Source of the DNA: an uncultured Comamonas sp.
GTDB lineage: Bacteria; Pseudomonadota; Gammaproteobacteria; Burkholderiales; Burkholderiaceae_C
DNA length: 64,000 bases
Direction of reading: 5' to 3'
NCBI GenBank assembly: GCA_947306475.1
Contig: CAMZGS010000011.1
Coordinates: 62,001-126,000, forward strand
Both the position numbers and the translations under genes were made by a program. The notes beneath the pieces are model-generated. The model worked only from the letters and a program-made list of their open reading frames with translations. It did no database searches and was not told the DNA's origin. Every line of letters begins with the position of its first letter. Positions within the stretch are counted from its first letter, which is position 1. Positions 1 to 11,079 of this stretch are shown here, one piece after another.

Positions 1-331
1 CGCGGTGGGCATCCAGCGGCGTGGGCACGCACAGGATCAGGGCATCGACCTCTCCGGTGCGGGCAAAGTCCGTGGTGGCCTCAAAGCCGCGCGCACGCGC
101 GTGGGCGATCAAATCGGGGGTCAGGCGCTCGATATAGCTGCCGCCGCGGTTGAGCGTCTCGACTTTGACCGGATCGATGTCAAAGCCGAGAACCCGCAGG
201 CCCACTTCCGCAAAGCGCAGCGCCAGCGGCAGGCCTACGTAGCCCAATCCATAAATGCCAACCACTGCCTGCCCTTGGGTCAGGCGCTCTTGCAACGAGG
301 TCAGTGCCGGGGAAAGAGGTGATGCATGCAT
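1..331 (-). CDS. Nucleotide-sugar 6-dehydrogenase, N-terminal part (gene runs off the left edge)
   Basis: Only the first 110 codons are inside the window. They start at the ATG at 331 and read leftwards. Residues 23-39 form a Rossmann dinucleotide fold of the form GIYGLGYVGLPLA, followed by an acidic strand end (GFDIDP, residues 49-54) and CVPTPLD at 101-107. This combination is typical of UDP-glucose / UDP-N-acetylhexosamine 6-dehydrogenases (WecC, TviB, WbpA type). These enzymes oxidise the C6 hydroxyl of a UDP-sugar to a uronic acid with two NAD+ for surface polysaccharide synthesis. The catalytic cysteine and substrate domains lie outside the window, so the exact substrate cannot be told. 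Confidence 0.85.
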   Translation of the reverse strand, partial: MHASPLSPALTSLQERLTQGQAVVGIYGLGYVGLPLALRFAEVGLRVLGFDIDPVKVETLNRGGSYIERLTPDLIAHARARGFEATTDFARTGEVDALILCVPTPLDAHR

Positions 332-507
332 GCGCCGCAGTGTAAGAGCGCATTTGCAACCAAAACGCAAAAGCCCTTGCCAAGGCGGCCCAGGTGTCAT
401 TGGGGGTTGTAAGAGGCTGTAAAAGATAGCTGCAGGCGCTGGCCAGCTATGGTTTTCAGGAAAAAAACCATCTGAAATCTTTGTATAGCAAGCGCAAGAC
501 GCTTCTA

Positions 508-1437
508 TTAAATGAGCATCTGTGCCACCTGTCCCCAAAACCGCTGCGCCAATGCCCGCGCTTCTTCCCACACAGGCAGCACCGCGGCTGAAGGCTGCAC
601 AGCCTCCATATCCCACGTCCATGCGGGCACTTCGCCCTGCACGGGCATGAAGCGCATGGGCAGCATGTCGTAGCACGGCGCCAGCGCCCAGCGCTTGCCA
701 TTCCACAGCAAGGAGACGTTGCCATAGTGCCGATCGGTGTTGGCAATGAGTTGCCCAAAGGCATCCCACAATTGCAGGCGACGCGCGTCTTCAGCGCTCA
801 GCAGGCCTTGGGCGTGCAGACGCTGTGCGGTCTTGGCCCATTGATCGGTGGTGCCGACAAACTCGGCATTGAATGCCTCCAGCGACACCATGCCGATGCG
901 CCCTGGCGCTTGCCCTAGCAGATCTGCTGGCGGACGATCAAAGCGCTGCGCCGCCAAAAAGACGCGTCCGGCGCGCTCATGCAGCTGGGTATGAGCGACG
1001 GGCTGCCCCGCCGCGTGCAAGGTGCGCAAGGCCAGATGCTCGCAGCGCAGCAGCAGGCGAAAACGCTCTGCCACCGGGTTGTCGCCGGCGGGGGAGAACT
1101 TCACGATCCAACTGTGGCCCTGTCCATCCAGGCAGCAGAACTTGGGTTGCTCACCTCCAGTGCTGGAGCCGGGCACGGCACCTTCCATGGCGGCTTGCGC
1201 CAGGGCGGGATAGTCGTCTGGCTCGGCCACGGGCAGCGGCAGGCCACTGCGCCGCAGGTAGCGCTGCAAGGCCGCCTCGCCCACGATCAGGTTGCCCGGC
1301 AAGTCGTCACCAAACTGCGTGATGGCCAGCAGTACGTCGTCCTCACGCCACTGGCGGGGGGCGCTGCTCAGGGACTGATGCAGGTACTGCCGGGCAAAAC
1401 TGCGCCCCAGAAAACCCTGGGGCCGCATGTCCTGCAT
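508..1437 (-). CDS. HipA-family kinase of the YjjJ/HipH type, apparently N-terminally truncated
   Basis: The product is 309 aa. It has the HipA-fold kinase motifs: SSTGGEQPK (91-99, the HipA loop region), a lysine at 113 in IVKFS, the catalytic loop NTDRHYGN (233-240) and the metal-binding YDMLP (256-260). The opening residues MRPQGFLGR are characteristic of YjjJ-like proteins, where this motif follows a winged-helix N-terminal domain of about 130 residues. No such domain is encoded upstream. The frame runs straight back into the metH terminator and the end of metH. The gene is therefore either a short kinase or a 5'-deleted remnant. No HipB-like antitoxin is adjacent. The start at 1437 is chosen because everything upstream in frame overlaps metH on the same strand. 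An ATG three codons later is an alternative. Confidence 0.75.
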   Translation of the reverse strand: MQDMRPQGFLGRSFARQYLHQSLSSAPRQWREDDVLLAITQFGDDLPGNLIVGEAALQRYLRRSGLPLPVAEPDDYPALAQAAMEGAVPGSSTGGEQPKFCCLDGQGHSWIVKFSPAGDNPVAERFRLLLRCEHLALRTLHAAGQPVAHTQLHERAGRVFLAAQRFDRPPADLLGQAPGRIGMVSLEAFNAEFVGTTDQWAKTAQRLHAQGLLSAEDARRLQLWDAFGQLIANTDRHYGNVSLLWNGKRWALAPCYDMLPMRFMPVQGEVPAWTWDMEAVQPSAAVLPVWEEARALAQRFWGQVAQMLI

Positions 1438-1463
1438 GGAAAAACTGCTCACTCTGAACAGAA

Positions 1464-1493
1464 AAAAGGCCACGCAATGCGTGGCCTTTGCAG
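1464..1493 (-). terminator. Rho-independent terminator of metH
   Basis: Near-perfect palindrome AAGGCCACGC / GCGTGGCCTT. On the minus strand it is followed by a run of six T. It lies 20-50 bases beyond the metH stop codon and just before the HipA-like gene, so metH transcription should mostly end here. Confidence 0.85.
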
Positions 1494-1513
1494 GTAACCA
1501 GGATGCGCGCCTC

Positions 1514-4270
<2,757 letters not shown>

Positions 4271-4478
4271 AGGACTCACTTGTGGGAAAACAGGGGGCAA
4301 AACGAGGGCAAAGAGGGCGGATTTTAGCGACTACAGGTTTGTGAGCACTCTGCGCTGATATGGCGGCCCTGGAAGGCCTGCCGCAGCCCCCGGATTGATG
4401 GGCCGCCACTCCCGGCACGGTACGGGGCCCGGATCAGCAGACAGCAGCCCGGCCGACGCAACAAGCTATTGATTCATG

Positions 4479-4554
4479 AGCTGCTTGCGCTGATCTGAAA
4501 AGATTTTTGCAATCAAAACCATCCAAAAACCTTTTTGGGACAGCGCAGGCAGCT
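4479..4554. repeat. Palindromic repeat element, copy 1 (intergenic)
   Basis: A 76-bp imperfect palindrome with terminal arms AGCTGCTTGCGCTG (4479-4492) and CAGCGCAGGCAGCT (4541-4554), matching at 13 of 14 positions. The AT-rich centre is low-GC compared with its surroundings. It lies between metH and the regulator gene. It shares arm architecture (AGCT, then 3-4 bases, then a GCGCT-like core) and length with the copies at 20958, 35696 and 41034. Confidence 0.7.
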
Positions 4555-4555
4555 A

Positions 4556-6004
4556 TCAAATCAATGAATCTCCACCTTCGGCGCGTGGCGCGCCAGCGGC
4601 TTGCTGCTCCTGCAGGGCACGCAGCCGCCGGTACAGGGTGCGGGGGCTGATGCCCAGTGCACGGGCCTGCTCCAGGCGTGTGCCCTGCGGGCCGTGCAGG
4701 GCAGCGCGCAGGGCATCGTCCTGCAAGGCACGCAAGGCGCGGCGCGGCGCCGAAGGGGTGGGCGGGATGTGCTCGTTGGCATCCACCCCGATCTGCCGGG
4801 GCACAAAGCCCAGGGCTCGCTGCACGGTGGCAGCGCTGATGCTGTGCCCGTCGGTCAGCAGCGCAGCGCGCACCAGCACGTTGCGCAGCTCGCGCACATT
4901 GCCGGCAAAGGGGTGCTGGGCCAGCGGCTGCAAGGCCTGCGGGGCCAGCTCCAGCCGCCGCCCCGGGGCGATGCGCTGCAGCAGGGCCTGCACCAGCAAG
5001 GGAATGTCGCCCGCGCGCTCGCGCAGCGCGGGCAGGGTGATGGGGAAGGCGCTCAGGCAGTGGTACCAGTCAGCACGCAGGCGGCCCTGGCGCACCAGGG
5101 CGGGCAGGTCGTGGCGCGTGGTGGCCAGCAGGCGCACGTCGGCGCGGCGCAGTTCGCTGCTGCCCACGCGCCGGTAAGTGCCGCTTTCCAGCAGACGTAG
5201 CAGCTTGGCCTGCACGCCCAGGGGCAGATCGCCCACTTCCTCCAGCAACAGGCTGCCGCCGTGCGCCGCTTCCACCAGGCCGCTGCGCGCGCCTTGGCCG
5301 CCGGCGCCCTTGGCCAGGCCGAACAGTTCGGCCTCCAGGACCGCCTCGCTCTGGCCGCAGGCATCGACCACCACCAGCGGGTGCGCCGCCCGTGCGCTGG
5401 CCTGGTGGATGGCGCGTGCCGCCAGGGTCTTGCCGGTGCCGGTCTCGCCGTGCAGCAGCACGCAGGTTTCGCTGGGCGCCACGCGCGCCATCAGCTCCAG
5501 CGCCGCACGAAAGGCTGGTGCGCGCCCCAGCAGGGGCTGTTCGTCGGGGTGGCTGGCGGCCAGCGGCAGGATGTGGATTTTTTCCAGGAAGTACTGCGCC
5601 TGCCCCGGCCCGGTGTGCAAGGGTTGCAGCTCGATGTGGACGTATTCCTCGCCCCGGCTGGTGTGGTGCAGGTGCAGCACGCGCTCGCGCTGGCCGCTGT
5701 ACAGGGCACGCGCCAGCGGGCAGGTTTCCCCGGCCTGATCGCAGGGAACGTCGGAGTGGTGCGAGACGGCATGGCAGGTGCGCCCCAGCACGGGCGTGTT
5801 CTGACCGAACTCGCGCCGGTAGGCACTGTTGGCGGCCAGGATGCGGTAGCGGCTGTCGAACAGCACATGGGGCTCGGGCAGGGTTTCCAGCCAGGCCTCC
5901 AGCACGGGCGGCAGCGTTGACAGCAGCCCGTCGGCAGCGGCGGGGCCCACGGCGGCCAGCGCCACCGAGGCGGCATGAGGGGGATGTTTGCGGGGCATGG
6001 GCAT
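4556..6004 (-). CDS. PAS-AAA+-Fis transcription regulator (NtrC-like), GAFTGA motif degenerate
   Basis: With the ATG at 6004 as start the protein is 482 aa. An N-terminal PAS-like sensor (about 40-115) contains a cysteine/histidine-rich stretch with CHAVSHH followed by PCDQ and TCPL, a pattern that could bind metal, haem or sense redox (inference). The AAA+ domain has Walker A GETGTGKT (186-193), a Walker B-like LLLEEVGD (252-259, where the usual LFLDE is changed) and an arginine-rich sensor region. A C-terminal Fis-type helix-turn-helix ends the protein. Where sigma-54 activators carry GAFTGA, this one reads GAGGQGA (233-239). That suggests it may not remodel sigma-54 holoenzyme, as in TyrR-like relatives. 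It is divergent from ccoG. The start is uncertain: ATGs at 6055 and 6085 are also in frame, and none has a clear ribosome-binding site. Confidence 0.8.
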   Translation of the reverse strand: MPMPRKHPPHAASVALAAVGPAAADGLLSTLPPVLEAWLETLPEPHVLFDSRYRILAANSAYRREFGQNTPVLGRTCHAVSHHSDVPCDQAGETCPLARALYSGQRERVLHLHHTSRGEEYVHIELQPLHTGPGQAQYFLEKIHILPLAASHPDEQPLLGRAPAFRAALELMARVAPSETCVLLHGETGTGKTLAARAIHQASARAAHPLVVVDACGQSEAVLEAELFGLAKGAGGQGARSGLVEAAHGGSLLLEEVGDLPLGVQAKLLRLLESGTYRRVGSSELRRADVRLLATTRHDLPALVRQGRLRADWYHCLSAFPITLPALRERAGDIPLLVQALLQRIAPGRRLELAPQALQPLAQHPFAGNVRELRNVLVRAALLTDGHSISAATVQRALGFVPRQIGVDANEHIPPTPSAPRRALRALQDDALRAALHGPQGTRLEQARALGISPRTLYRRLRALQEQQAAGAPRAEGGDSLI

Positions 6005-6015
6005 GGGGCAGAAAA

Positions 6016-6054
6016 CTGCCAGCAAGTGACAAATCTGGCAGCAATTGTCTGCCA
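6016..6054. promoter_or_regulatory. Repeated CTGCCA/TGGCAG half-sites, candidate operator
   Basis: Three half-sites occur in 39 bp: CTGCCA (6016-6021), TGGCAG (6036-6041) and CTGCCA (6049-6054). The last two form a perfect inverted repeat with a 7-bp spacer. The cluster sits between the regulator start and the sigma-54-type promoter, a natural place for a binding site of the adjacent Fis-type regulator. The assignment is inferred from position and symmetry only. Confidence 0.5.
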
Positions 6055-6068
6055 TGCGGCATGATTTT

Positions 6069-6084
6069 TGGCACACTTCCTGCA
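6069..6084 (+). promoter_or_regulatory. Sigma-54 (-24/-12) type promoter towards ccoG
   Basis: TGGCACACTTCCTGCA matches the RpoN consensus TGGCACGNNNNTTGCW at all fixed positions except two. It keeps both the GG and the GC dinucleotides at the right spacing. The start of transcription would fall near 6095, about 180 bases before the ccoG start codon. An AT-rich stretch follows immediately. Confidence 0.6.
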
Positions 6085-6274
6085 TGCCAAATAAAAAATT
6101 GTTTTTATATCAACAAGTTACCAAAGAAAAGAATCAGGCTGGCTACTGTTACTCATCTTGATCAGAATACAGACCACCTGCCTGCTGCCAGGTAGCGGGT
6201 ATTCCAGAGGCAAGTGCACAACGCCCTGGTCCCGTGGCGGCAGGTGCTGTGTTTGGCTTTTGTGGTGGCCTGCC

Positions 6275-7705
6275 ATGTCATGTGAACAACGTCCCGATAA
6301 ATCTCCCGACTCTCCCCCCAAAGAGGAAAAGAAATATGTGAGCTTTTACGCCGCCAAGCAGAAGGTGTATCCGCGCGCCATCGACGGTGTGTTCAACCGC
6401 TGGCGCTGGGTGATGGTGTGGATCACGCAGTTGGTGTTCTACGGCCTGCCCTGGCTGCAATGGGGCGAGCGCCAGATGGTGCTGTTCGACCTGGGCGCGC
6501 GGCGTTTCTATCTGTTCGGTCTGGTGCTGTACCCGCAGGACTTCATCTACCTGACGGGGCTGCTGATTCTCTCGGCGCTGTCGCTGTTCCTGTTCACGGC
6601 GGTGGCCGGGCGGCTGTGGTGCGGCTTTACCTGCCCGCAGTCGGTCTATACCGAGATCTTCATGTGGCTGGAAAACCGCATCGAGGGCGACCGCAGCGCG
6701 CGCATTCGTCTGGACAAGGCGCCCTGGACCTCGTTTGAGAAGATCTGGAAGAAGGGCACCAAACAGCTGGTCTGGATTGCCGTGGCGCTGTGGACTGGCT
6801 TTACCTTTGTGGGCTACTTCGTGCCCATCCGCAGCCTGGGCGCGGAAATCCTGGCACTGCAAGGCTCGTGGCAGATTTTCTGGATGTTTTTCTACGCCTT
6901 TGCCACCTATGGTTTTGCGGGTTACATGCGCGAGCAGGTGTGCAAATACATGTGCCCCTACGCGCGCTTTCAGAGCGCGATGTTCGACAAGGACACGCTC
7001 ATCGTCACCTACGACAGCCAGCGCGGTGAACCGCGCGGTGTGCGCAGCAAGAAGGTCGATCCCAAGGCCGCCGGCCTGGGCGACTGCATCGACTGCTCGC
7101 TGTGCGTGCAGGTCTGCCCCACCGGCATCGACATCCGCAACGGCCTGCAGTACGAGTGCATTGGCTGCGGTCTGTGCGTGGACGCCTGCAACTCGGTGAT
7201 GGACAAGGTCGGCTACCAGCGCGGTCTGATCCGCTTTGCCACGCAGAACGGCATGCTGCAGCGCTGGACCAACAACCAGATGGTGCGCCGCGTCTTCCGC
7301 CCGCGCGTGCTGGGCTACAGTGCTGTGCTGCTCACCCTGGCGCTGGCCATGCTGATCAGCCTGAGCACACGCACCCCGCTGAAGGTGGACGTGGTGCGCG
7401 ACCGCGCAACCCTTTCACGCATGGTGGCCGGCGGCAAGCTGGAGAACGTCTATCGCCTGCAGATCATGAACGCGACCGAGGCGCCGCAGCACTACCGCAT
7501 CAGCGTCAAGGGCCTCAATGGGCTGGAGCTGGCCTCCGAGTCCGAAATCCTGATCCCCGCCACCGAATCGCGCTGGGTGCCGGTGCAGGTGCATCTGCCC
7601 TACGGCAACGCCGATGCCGGTTCGCACCCGATCTACTTTGAGGTGCAGGCCGTCGAACACCCGGCCAGGGTGGAAGAAAAATCCGTCTTCCTGGTGCCGC
7701 GCTGA
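6275..7705 (+). CDS. ccoG: Cytochrome c oxidase accessory protein CcoG (4Fe-4S, cupric reductase-like)
   Basis: A 476-aa inner-membrane protein. Several membrane helices are followed by polyferredoxin cysteines (CGFTCPQS; CKYMCPYARF; CIDCSLCVQVCP; CIGCGLCVDAC) and a C-terminal periplasmic immunoglobulin-like FixG domain. CcoG supports assembly of cbb3-type cytochrome oxidase, probably by supplying reduced copper. It usually sits beside ccoNOPQ, but here it is a single gene divergent from a PAS-AAA+ regulator and behind a sigma-54-like promoter. The start at 6275 (MSCEQRP) is chosen because the N-terminus then aligns with the family. In-frame codons from 6158 would add an unlikely cysteine/tryptophan-rich leader. 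Confidence 0.93.
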   Translation: MSCEQRPDKSPDSPPKEEKKYVSFYAAKQKVYPRAIDGVFNRWRWVMVWITQLVFYGLPWLQWGERQMVLFDLGARRFYLFGLVLYPQDFIYLTGLLILSALSLFLFTAVAGRLWCGFTCPQSVYTEIFMWLENRIEGDRSARIRLDKAPWTSFEKIWKKGTKQLVWIAVALWTGFTFVGYFVPIRSLGAEILALQGSWQIFWMFFYAFATYGFAGYMREQVCKYMCPYARFQSAMFDKDTLIVTYDSQRGEPRGVRSKKVDPKAAGLGDCIDCSLCVQVCPTGIDIRNGLQYECIGCGLCVDACNSVMDKVGYQRGLIRFATQNGMLQRWTNNQMVRRVFRPRVLGYSAVLLTLALAMLISLSTRTPLKVDVVRDRATLSRMVAGGKLENVYRLQIMNATEAPQHYRISVKGLNGLELASESEILIPATESRWVPVQVHLPYGNADAGSHPIYFEVQAVEHPARVEEKSVFLVPR

Positions 7706-7763
7706 TCGCCACCCGCACCAGCGCAAAAGCGCAGGCTGCACACACGCCCTACACTTGGGCCCC

Positions 7764-8624
7764 ATGTGCAACGCCTGCGCTTTTTCTCTTTCAGCACCAT
7801 CCCTGGCCCGCCGCCGCTGGCTGCATCTGGGCCTGGCTGCCCTGACCAGCACCTGTCTGCCCGCAGCCCAGGCCCAGGTGGAGGTGGGCCAGGCCTCCCG
7901 CATGCGCCATCTGGTCCCCGCAGCGCAGCTGGAAGAAGCGGCGCAGCAGCAGTACGCCCAGGTTCTGGCCCAGGCCAAGGCCAAAGGTGCGCTGCTGCCA
8001 TCCACCCACCCCCAGGTGCAGCGCCTGCACGCCATCGCCCAGCGGCTGATCCCCTTTGCCCACGCCTGGAACGACCGCGCCAGCCAGTGGAAGTGGCAGG
8101 TGGCGCTGATTCGCAGTGACGACATCAACGCCTTCTGCATGCCCGGCGGCAAGATCGCCTTCTTTACCGGCATCCTGGAAAAGCTGCGCCTGAGCGACGA
8201 TGAGGTGGCCATGATCATGGGCCACGAAATGGCCCACGCCCTGCGCGAGCACGCCCGTGAGCAGCTGGCCAAGAACACCGCCACCAGCATCGGCATCAGC
8301 CTGGGTGCACAACTGCTGGGGCTGGGCGATGTGGGCAGCTACGCCGCACGTCTGGGCGGGCAGCTGCTGAGCCTGAACTTCAGCCGCAGCGACGAGACCG
8401 ATGCCGACCTGGTCGGCCTGGAGATGGCCGCCCGCGCCGGCTACAACCCGCAGGCAGCCGTCACCCTCTGGGAAAAAATGGGCCAGGCCACGGGCGGCAG
8501 CGGCCCGGGGCTGAGCTTTCTGTCCACCCACCCCAGCGGGCCGCAGCGCATCCGCCAGCTGCAGGCCAACGTCCCCAAGGTGCTGGGGCTGTACCAGAGT
8601 GCCCGCCAGAACGCCCGGCGCTAG
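7764..8624 (+). CDS. M48-family zinc metalloprotease, exported
   Basis: A 286-aa protein with an arginine-rich N-region, a hydrophobic stretch and AQA-type cleavage site (about residues 17-38), so probably periplasmic. The zinc site is GHEMAHA, with the third ligand expected in the later DETDADLVG segment. This is the layout of YggG/LoiP-like M48 proteases, which degrade misfolded envelope proteins. Starts upstream of 7764 would run into the ccoG stop region. It lies 58 bases behind ccoG and may be co-transcribed with it. Confidence 0.88.
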   Translation: MCNACAFSLSAPSLARRRWLHLGLAALTSTCLPAAQAQVEVGQASRMRHLVPAAQLEEAAQQQYAQVLAQAKAKGALLPSTHPQVQRLHAIAQRLIPFAHAWNDRASQWKWQVALIRSDDINAFCMPGGKIAFFTGILEKLRLSDDEVAMIMGHEMAHALREHAREQLAKNTATSIGISLGAQLLGLGDVGSYAARLGGQLLSLNFSRSDETDADLVGLEMAARAGYNPQAAVTLWEKMGQATGGSGPGLSFLSTHPSGPQRIRQLQANVPKVLGLYQSARQNARR

Positions 8625-8684
8625 GCTGTGGGGAATTGCCGCGGGCGCCTGCCAACACCCGGGCAAATCCCTACACTGGAGCCC

Positions 8685-9224
8685 ATGTCGCAACAACCTG
8701 CCAGCGCCACGGCGCACCACGCTGTCAACACTTCCTCTTCCCAGGCCCCCGTACCCCCCATGCCCCCCACCGGACTGCAAGGCCGCCGTCGGCGTCTGCT
8801 GTTCGTCTCCCTGTACGAGCTGATTGCCATTGCCGTCACCAGCGTGCTGTTCATGGTGACCGGCCAGCAAGCCGGTGAGTCCGGCGCCATGGCCGTAGCT
8901 GCTTCGGCCATTGCCATTGCCTGGAACGTCACCTTCAACCACCTGTTTGAGCTGTGGGAGGCGCGCCAGAGCGTCAAGGGCCGCTCGGTGCTGCGGCGCG
9001 TGGTGCATGCCATCGGCTTTGAAGGCGGCCTGGCGCTGGTGCTGATTCCGCTGATGGCCTGGTGGTTCGACATCTCGCTGTGGCAGGCCACGGTGATGGA
9101 GGCCGGGCTGCTGGTGTTCTTCCTGATCTACACCTACGTCTTCAACTGGGCGTTCGACCGCATCTTTGGTCTGCCCGCCTCGGCTCAAGGCGCTGCACCC
9201 ACGCCCAAAACCGCTACGCCGTAA
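8685..9224 (+). CDS. PACE-family multidrug (chlorhexidine-type) efflux transporter
   Basis: A 179-aa membrane protein with four predicted helices in two tandem bacterial transmembrane-pair repeats. It carries the hallmark charged and aromatic positions of the AceI/PACE family: YELIAIA in helix 1, [10 protein letters not shown] at the end of helix 2 and [10 protein letters not shown] at the end of helix 4. The N-terminal 45 residues are a low-complexity Pro/Ala/Ser tail. PACE pumps export chlorhexidine, dequalinium and natural polyamines by proton antiport. The stop codon region overlaps the 3' end of the convergent chemoreceptor gene by 11 bp. Confidence 0.85.
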   Translation: MSQQPASATAHHAVNTSSSQAPVPPMPPTGLQGRRRRLLFVSLYELIAIAVTSVLFMVTGQQAGESGAMAVAASAIAIAWNVTFNHLFELWEARQSVKGRSVLRRVVHAIGFEGGLALVLIPLMAWWFDISLWQATVMEAGLLVFFLIYTYVFNWAFDRIFGLPASAQGAAPTPKTATP

Positions 9225-10815
9225 GCAGGCACTGCACGTGCATGGCTGCAGGCGCTGCTGCCAGCTTAAAGCGCCCAGCACCGGCCTCTAGGCGCAGCGC
9301 CTGGGTAAACAACTCTTGCGCTGCCGCGTGCGATTGGGCCACCAGCGCCGCGTTTTGGTCGGTCATTTCATCAAGGGCCTGCACCGCTGCACGGATTTGC
9401 GCAATGCCCTGGTTTTGGGCCTGCGCAGCCTCGGTCATCGAGGCGATCAAGGCGCTGACCTCATGCACATCACCGACGATGCCCCGCATGCGCTGGCCCG
9501 CCTGCTGCGCCAGTTGCTGGCCCGAGCGCATTTGACGGTTCGAGTGCTCCATCAAGCGGCGAATTTGCTGCGCTGCCTGCGCGCTGCGCTGTGCCAGGGC
9601 GCGCACTTCAGCAGCCACCACGGCAAAACCACGCCCTTGCGGGCCGGCGCGCGCCGCTTCCACAGCCGCATTGAGCGCCAACAGATTGGTCTGAAAGGCA
9701 ATGCCATCGATCACCTCCACAATGGTGGCAACTTGCTGATTGCTCTCGGCCAGCGCTTGCATGCTGCGCACCACCTCTTGCACCACTGCATCGCCACTGG
9801 CGGCCGTCTCGGCCACGCTGCGCGCGCTGCGATCGGCATGCAGCGCGCTATCGGCCAAGTGGCTCACCCAGCCAACCATCCGCTCAATGCTGAGCACCGT
9901 GGCGCGCAGCTGCTGAGCGGCGCTGCTGGTGCGATCCGAGAGTGCATGGTTATCCTGTGCCATCTGGTTGGAGGCTGCAGCCACCGCCTCCACACCGCCT
10001 TGCACCTGCCCGACCAAAGTGCGCAGCTGCAGCGTCATTTGCGCCAGTGCCTGGGTCAACTGGCCCAAATCGTCGCGGCGCTGGCTGTGCGGCACCTGGC
10101 TTAAGTCGCCAGCCGCAATGGTTTGCGCTAGCTGCACGGCCGCTGCCAACGGCTGGGTGATGGAGCGTATGACGGCACGCGAAAGCAGCGCCCCCAGCAG
10201 CGCCATGCACAACCCCGTGCCCGCGGCCAGCCACTTAGCCTGGCTGCTTTGCGCTGCGCCGTCCTGCAGCACCTGTGTGCGCTGCGCTTGCAAAGTGGCG
10301 CCCAAATCGTCCAATGCGCGCACATAGCGCTGTGCTGCGGGAATCAAAGCGGCATCGACCACCTGCTGCGCCTCCCAGGCCAAGCCCAGATCGCGCGCGC
10401 GGTAGGCCTGCTCGTAGGCTTGCAGCACGCTTTGACGCTGCTGCTCAACCCGCGCCAGCGCCTCCTGTTCTTGTGTGCTGTGCGTGCCCGCTTGCACCTG
10501 CTGCTGCAGGCTCTGGGCCTGCTGCATGAGGGCGCGCGCCTTGTGCGAGAGCTGGGCAATCAAATGCTCTTCCGACGAAAGCACACTGGCCAAAGCTGCC
10601 TCCACGCCCTGCAGCGTCAGCGCCTGCCAGCGCAAGGCCAGATGGATGCGCTGATCGGTGTCCTGCACGGCTTGAGCCACACGCTGCTCCACGCTTTGCA
10701 AGTAGCTGAGCAAGCCCCCCGCCACGATGGCGCTGCACAACAGCAGCCCCACAAACAAGGTCCACATTTTGCGGGTCACAGAAAGATCGTGAAAAATCTT
10801 TTTCAAAGACGCCAT
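9214..10815 (-). CDS. Methyl-accepting chemotaxis protein with four-helix-bundle sensor
   Basis: A 533-aa receptor. Transmembrane helix 1 spans about residues 18-37, followed by a glutamine-rich helical periplasmic domain (4HB_MCP-like), transmembrane helix 2 near 195-215, a HAMP linker and a cytoplasmic signalling hairpin. The tip reads [23 protein letters not shown], the canonical CheA/CheW contact. No C-terminal CheR-tethering pentapeptide is seen. It is a single gene, far from the chemosensory operon at 30800-40907, and could feed either a flagellar array or that pathway. Confidence 0.93.
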   Translation of the reverse strand: MASLKKIFHDLSVTRKMWTLFVGLLLCSAIVAGGLLSYLQSVEQRVAQAVQDTDQRIHLALRWQALTLQGVEAALASVLSSEEHLIAQLSHKARALMQQAQSLQQQVQAGTHSTQEQEALARVEQQRQSVLQAYEQAYRARDLGLAWEAQQVVDAALIPAAQRYVRALDDLGATLQAQRTQVLQDGAAQSSQAKWLAAGTGLCMALLGALLSRAVIRSITQPLAAAVQLAQTIAAGDLSQVPHSQRRDDLGQLTQALAQMTLQLRTLVGQVQGGVEAVAAASNQMAQDNHALSDRTSSAAQQLRATVLSIERMVGWVSHLADSALHADRSARSVAETAASGDAVVQEVVRSMQALAESNQQVATIVEVIDGIAFQTNLLALNAAVEAARAGPQGRGFAVVAAEVRALAQRSAQAAQQIRRLMEHSNRQMRSGQQLAQQAGQRMRGIVGDVHEVSALIASMTEAAQAQNQGIAQIRAAVQALDEMTDQNAALVAQSHAAAQELFTQALRLEAGAGRFKLAAAPAAMHVQCLLTA

Positions 10816-11079
10816 GCTGCCGATCCTTCCTCCATCTTCGCCCTACTTGTTCAAGTTAGGGCACTGCTTGTGCCCACGGCGCTGACGATAAGAAATAGAC
10901 ATGACGCGCTTGTGACAGCGCCGCTTCCCTCCAGTTGCTTGCAAAAAATTTTTAATAAAAAACGGTTTCTTGCCTTACCCAATAAGCACAATAAGCTATT
11001 GATTTTGAAATAGCTCAGCCGAACACCCTCGGCAAGCTGGCGGTTTAACATCGCGCCAGCATTTTTTTGGAGCGTTTTC

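Noticed and set aside
4271-4478. Possible cobalamin or SAH riboswitch before metH
   Set aside because: No B12-box or SAH-riboswitch core could be found on the minus strand; only GC-rich short hairpins are present.
6158-6171. FNR/ANR-like box TTGATCAGAATACA upstream of ccoG
   Set aside because: Only the left half matches TTGAT-N4-ATCAA; the right half has 3 of 5 bases. CcoG is often FNR-controlled, but the site is too weak to list.
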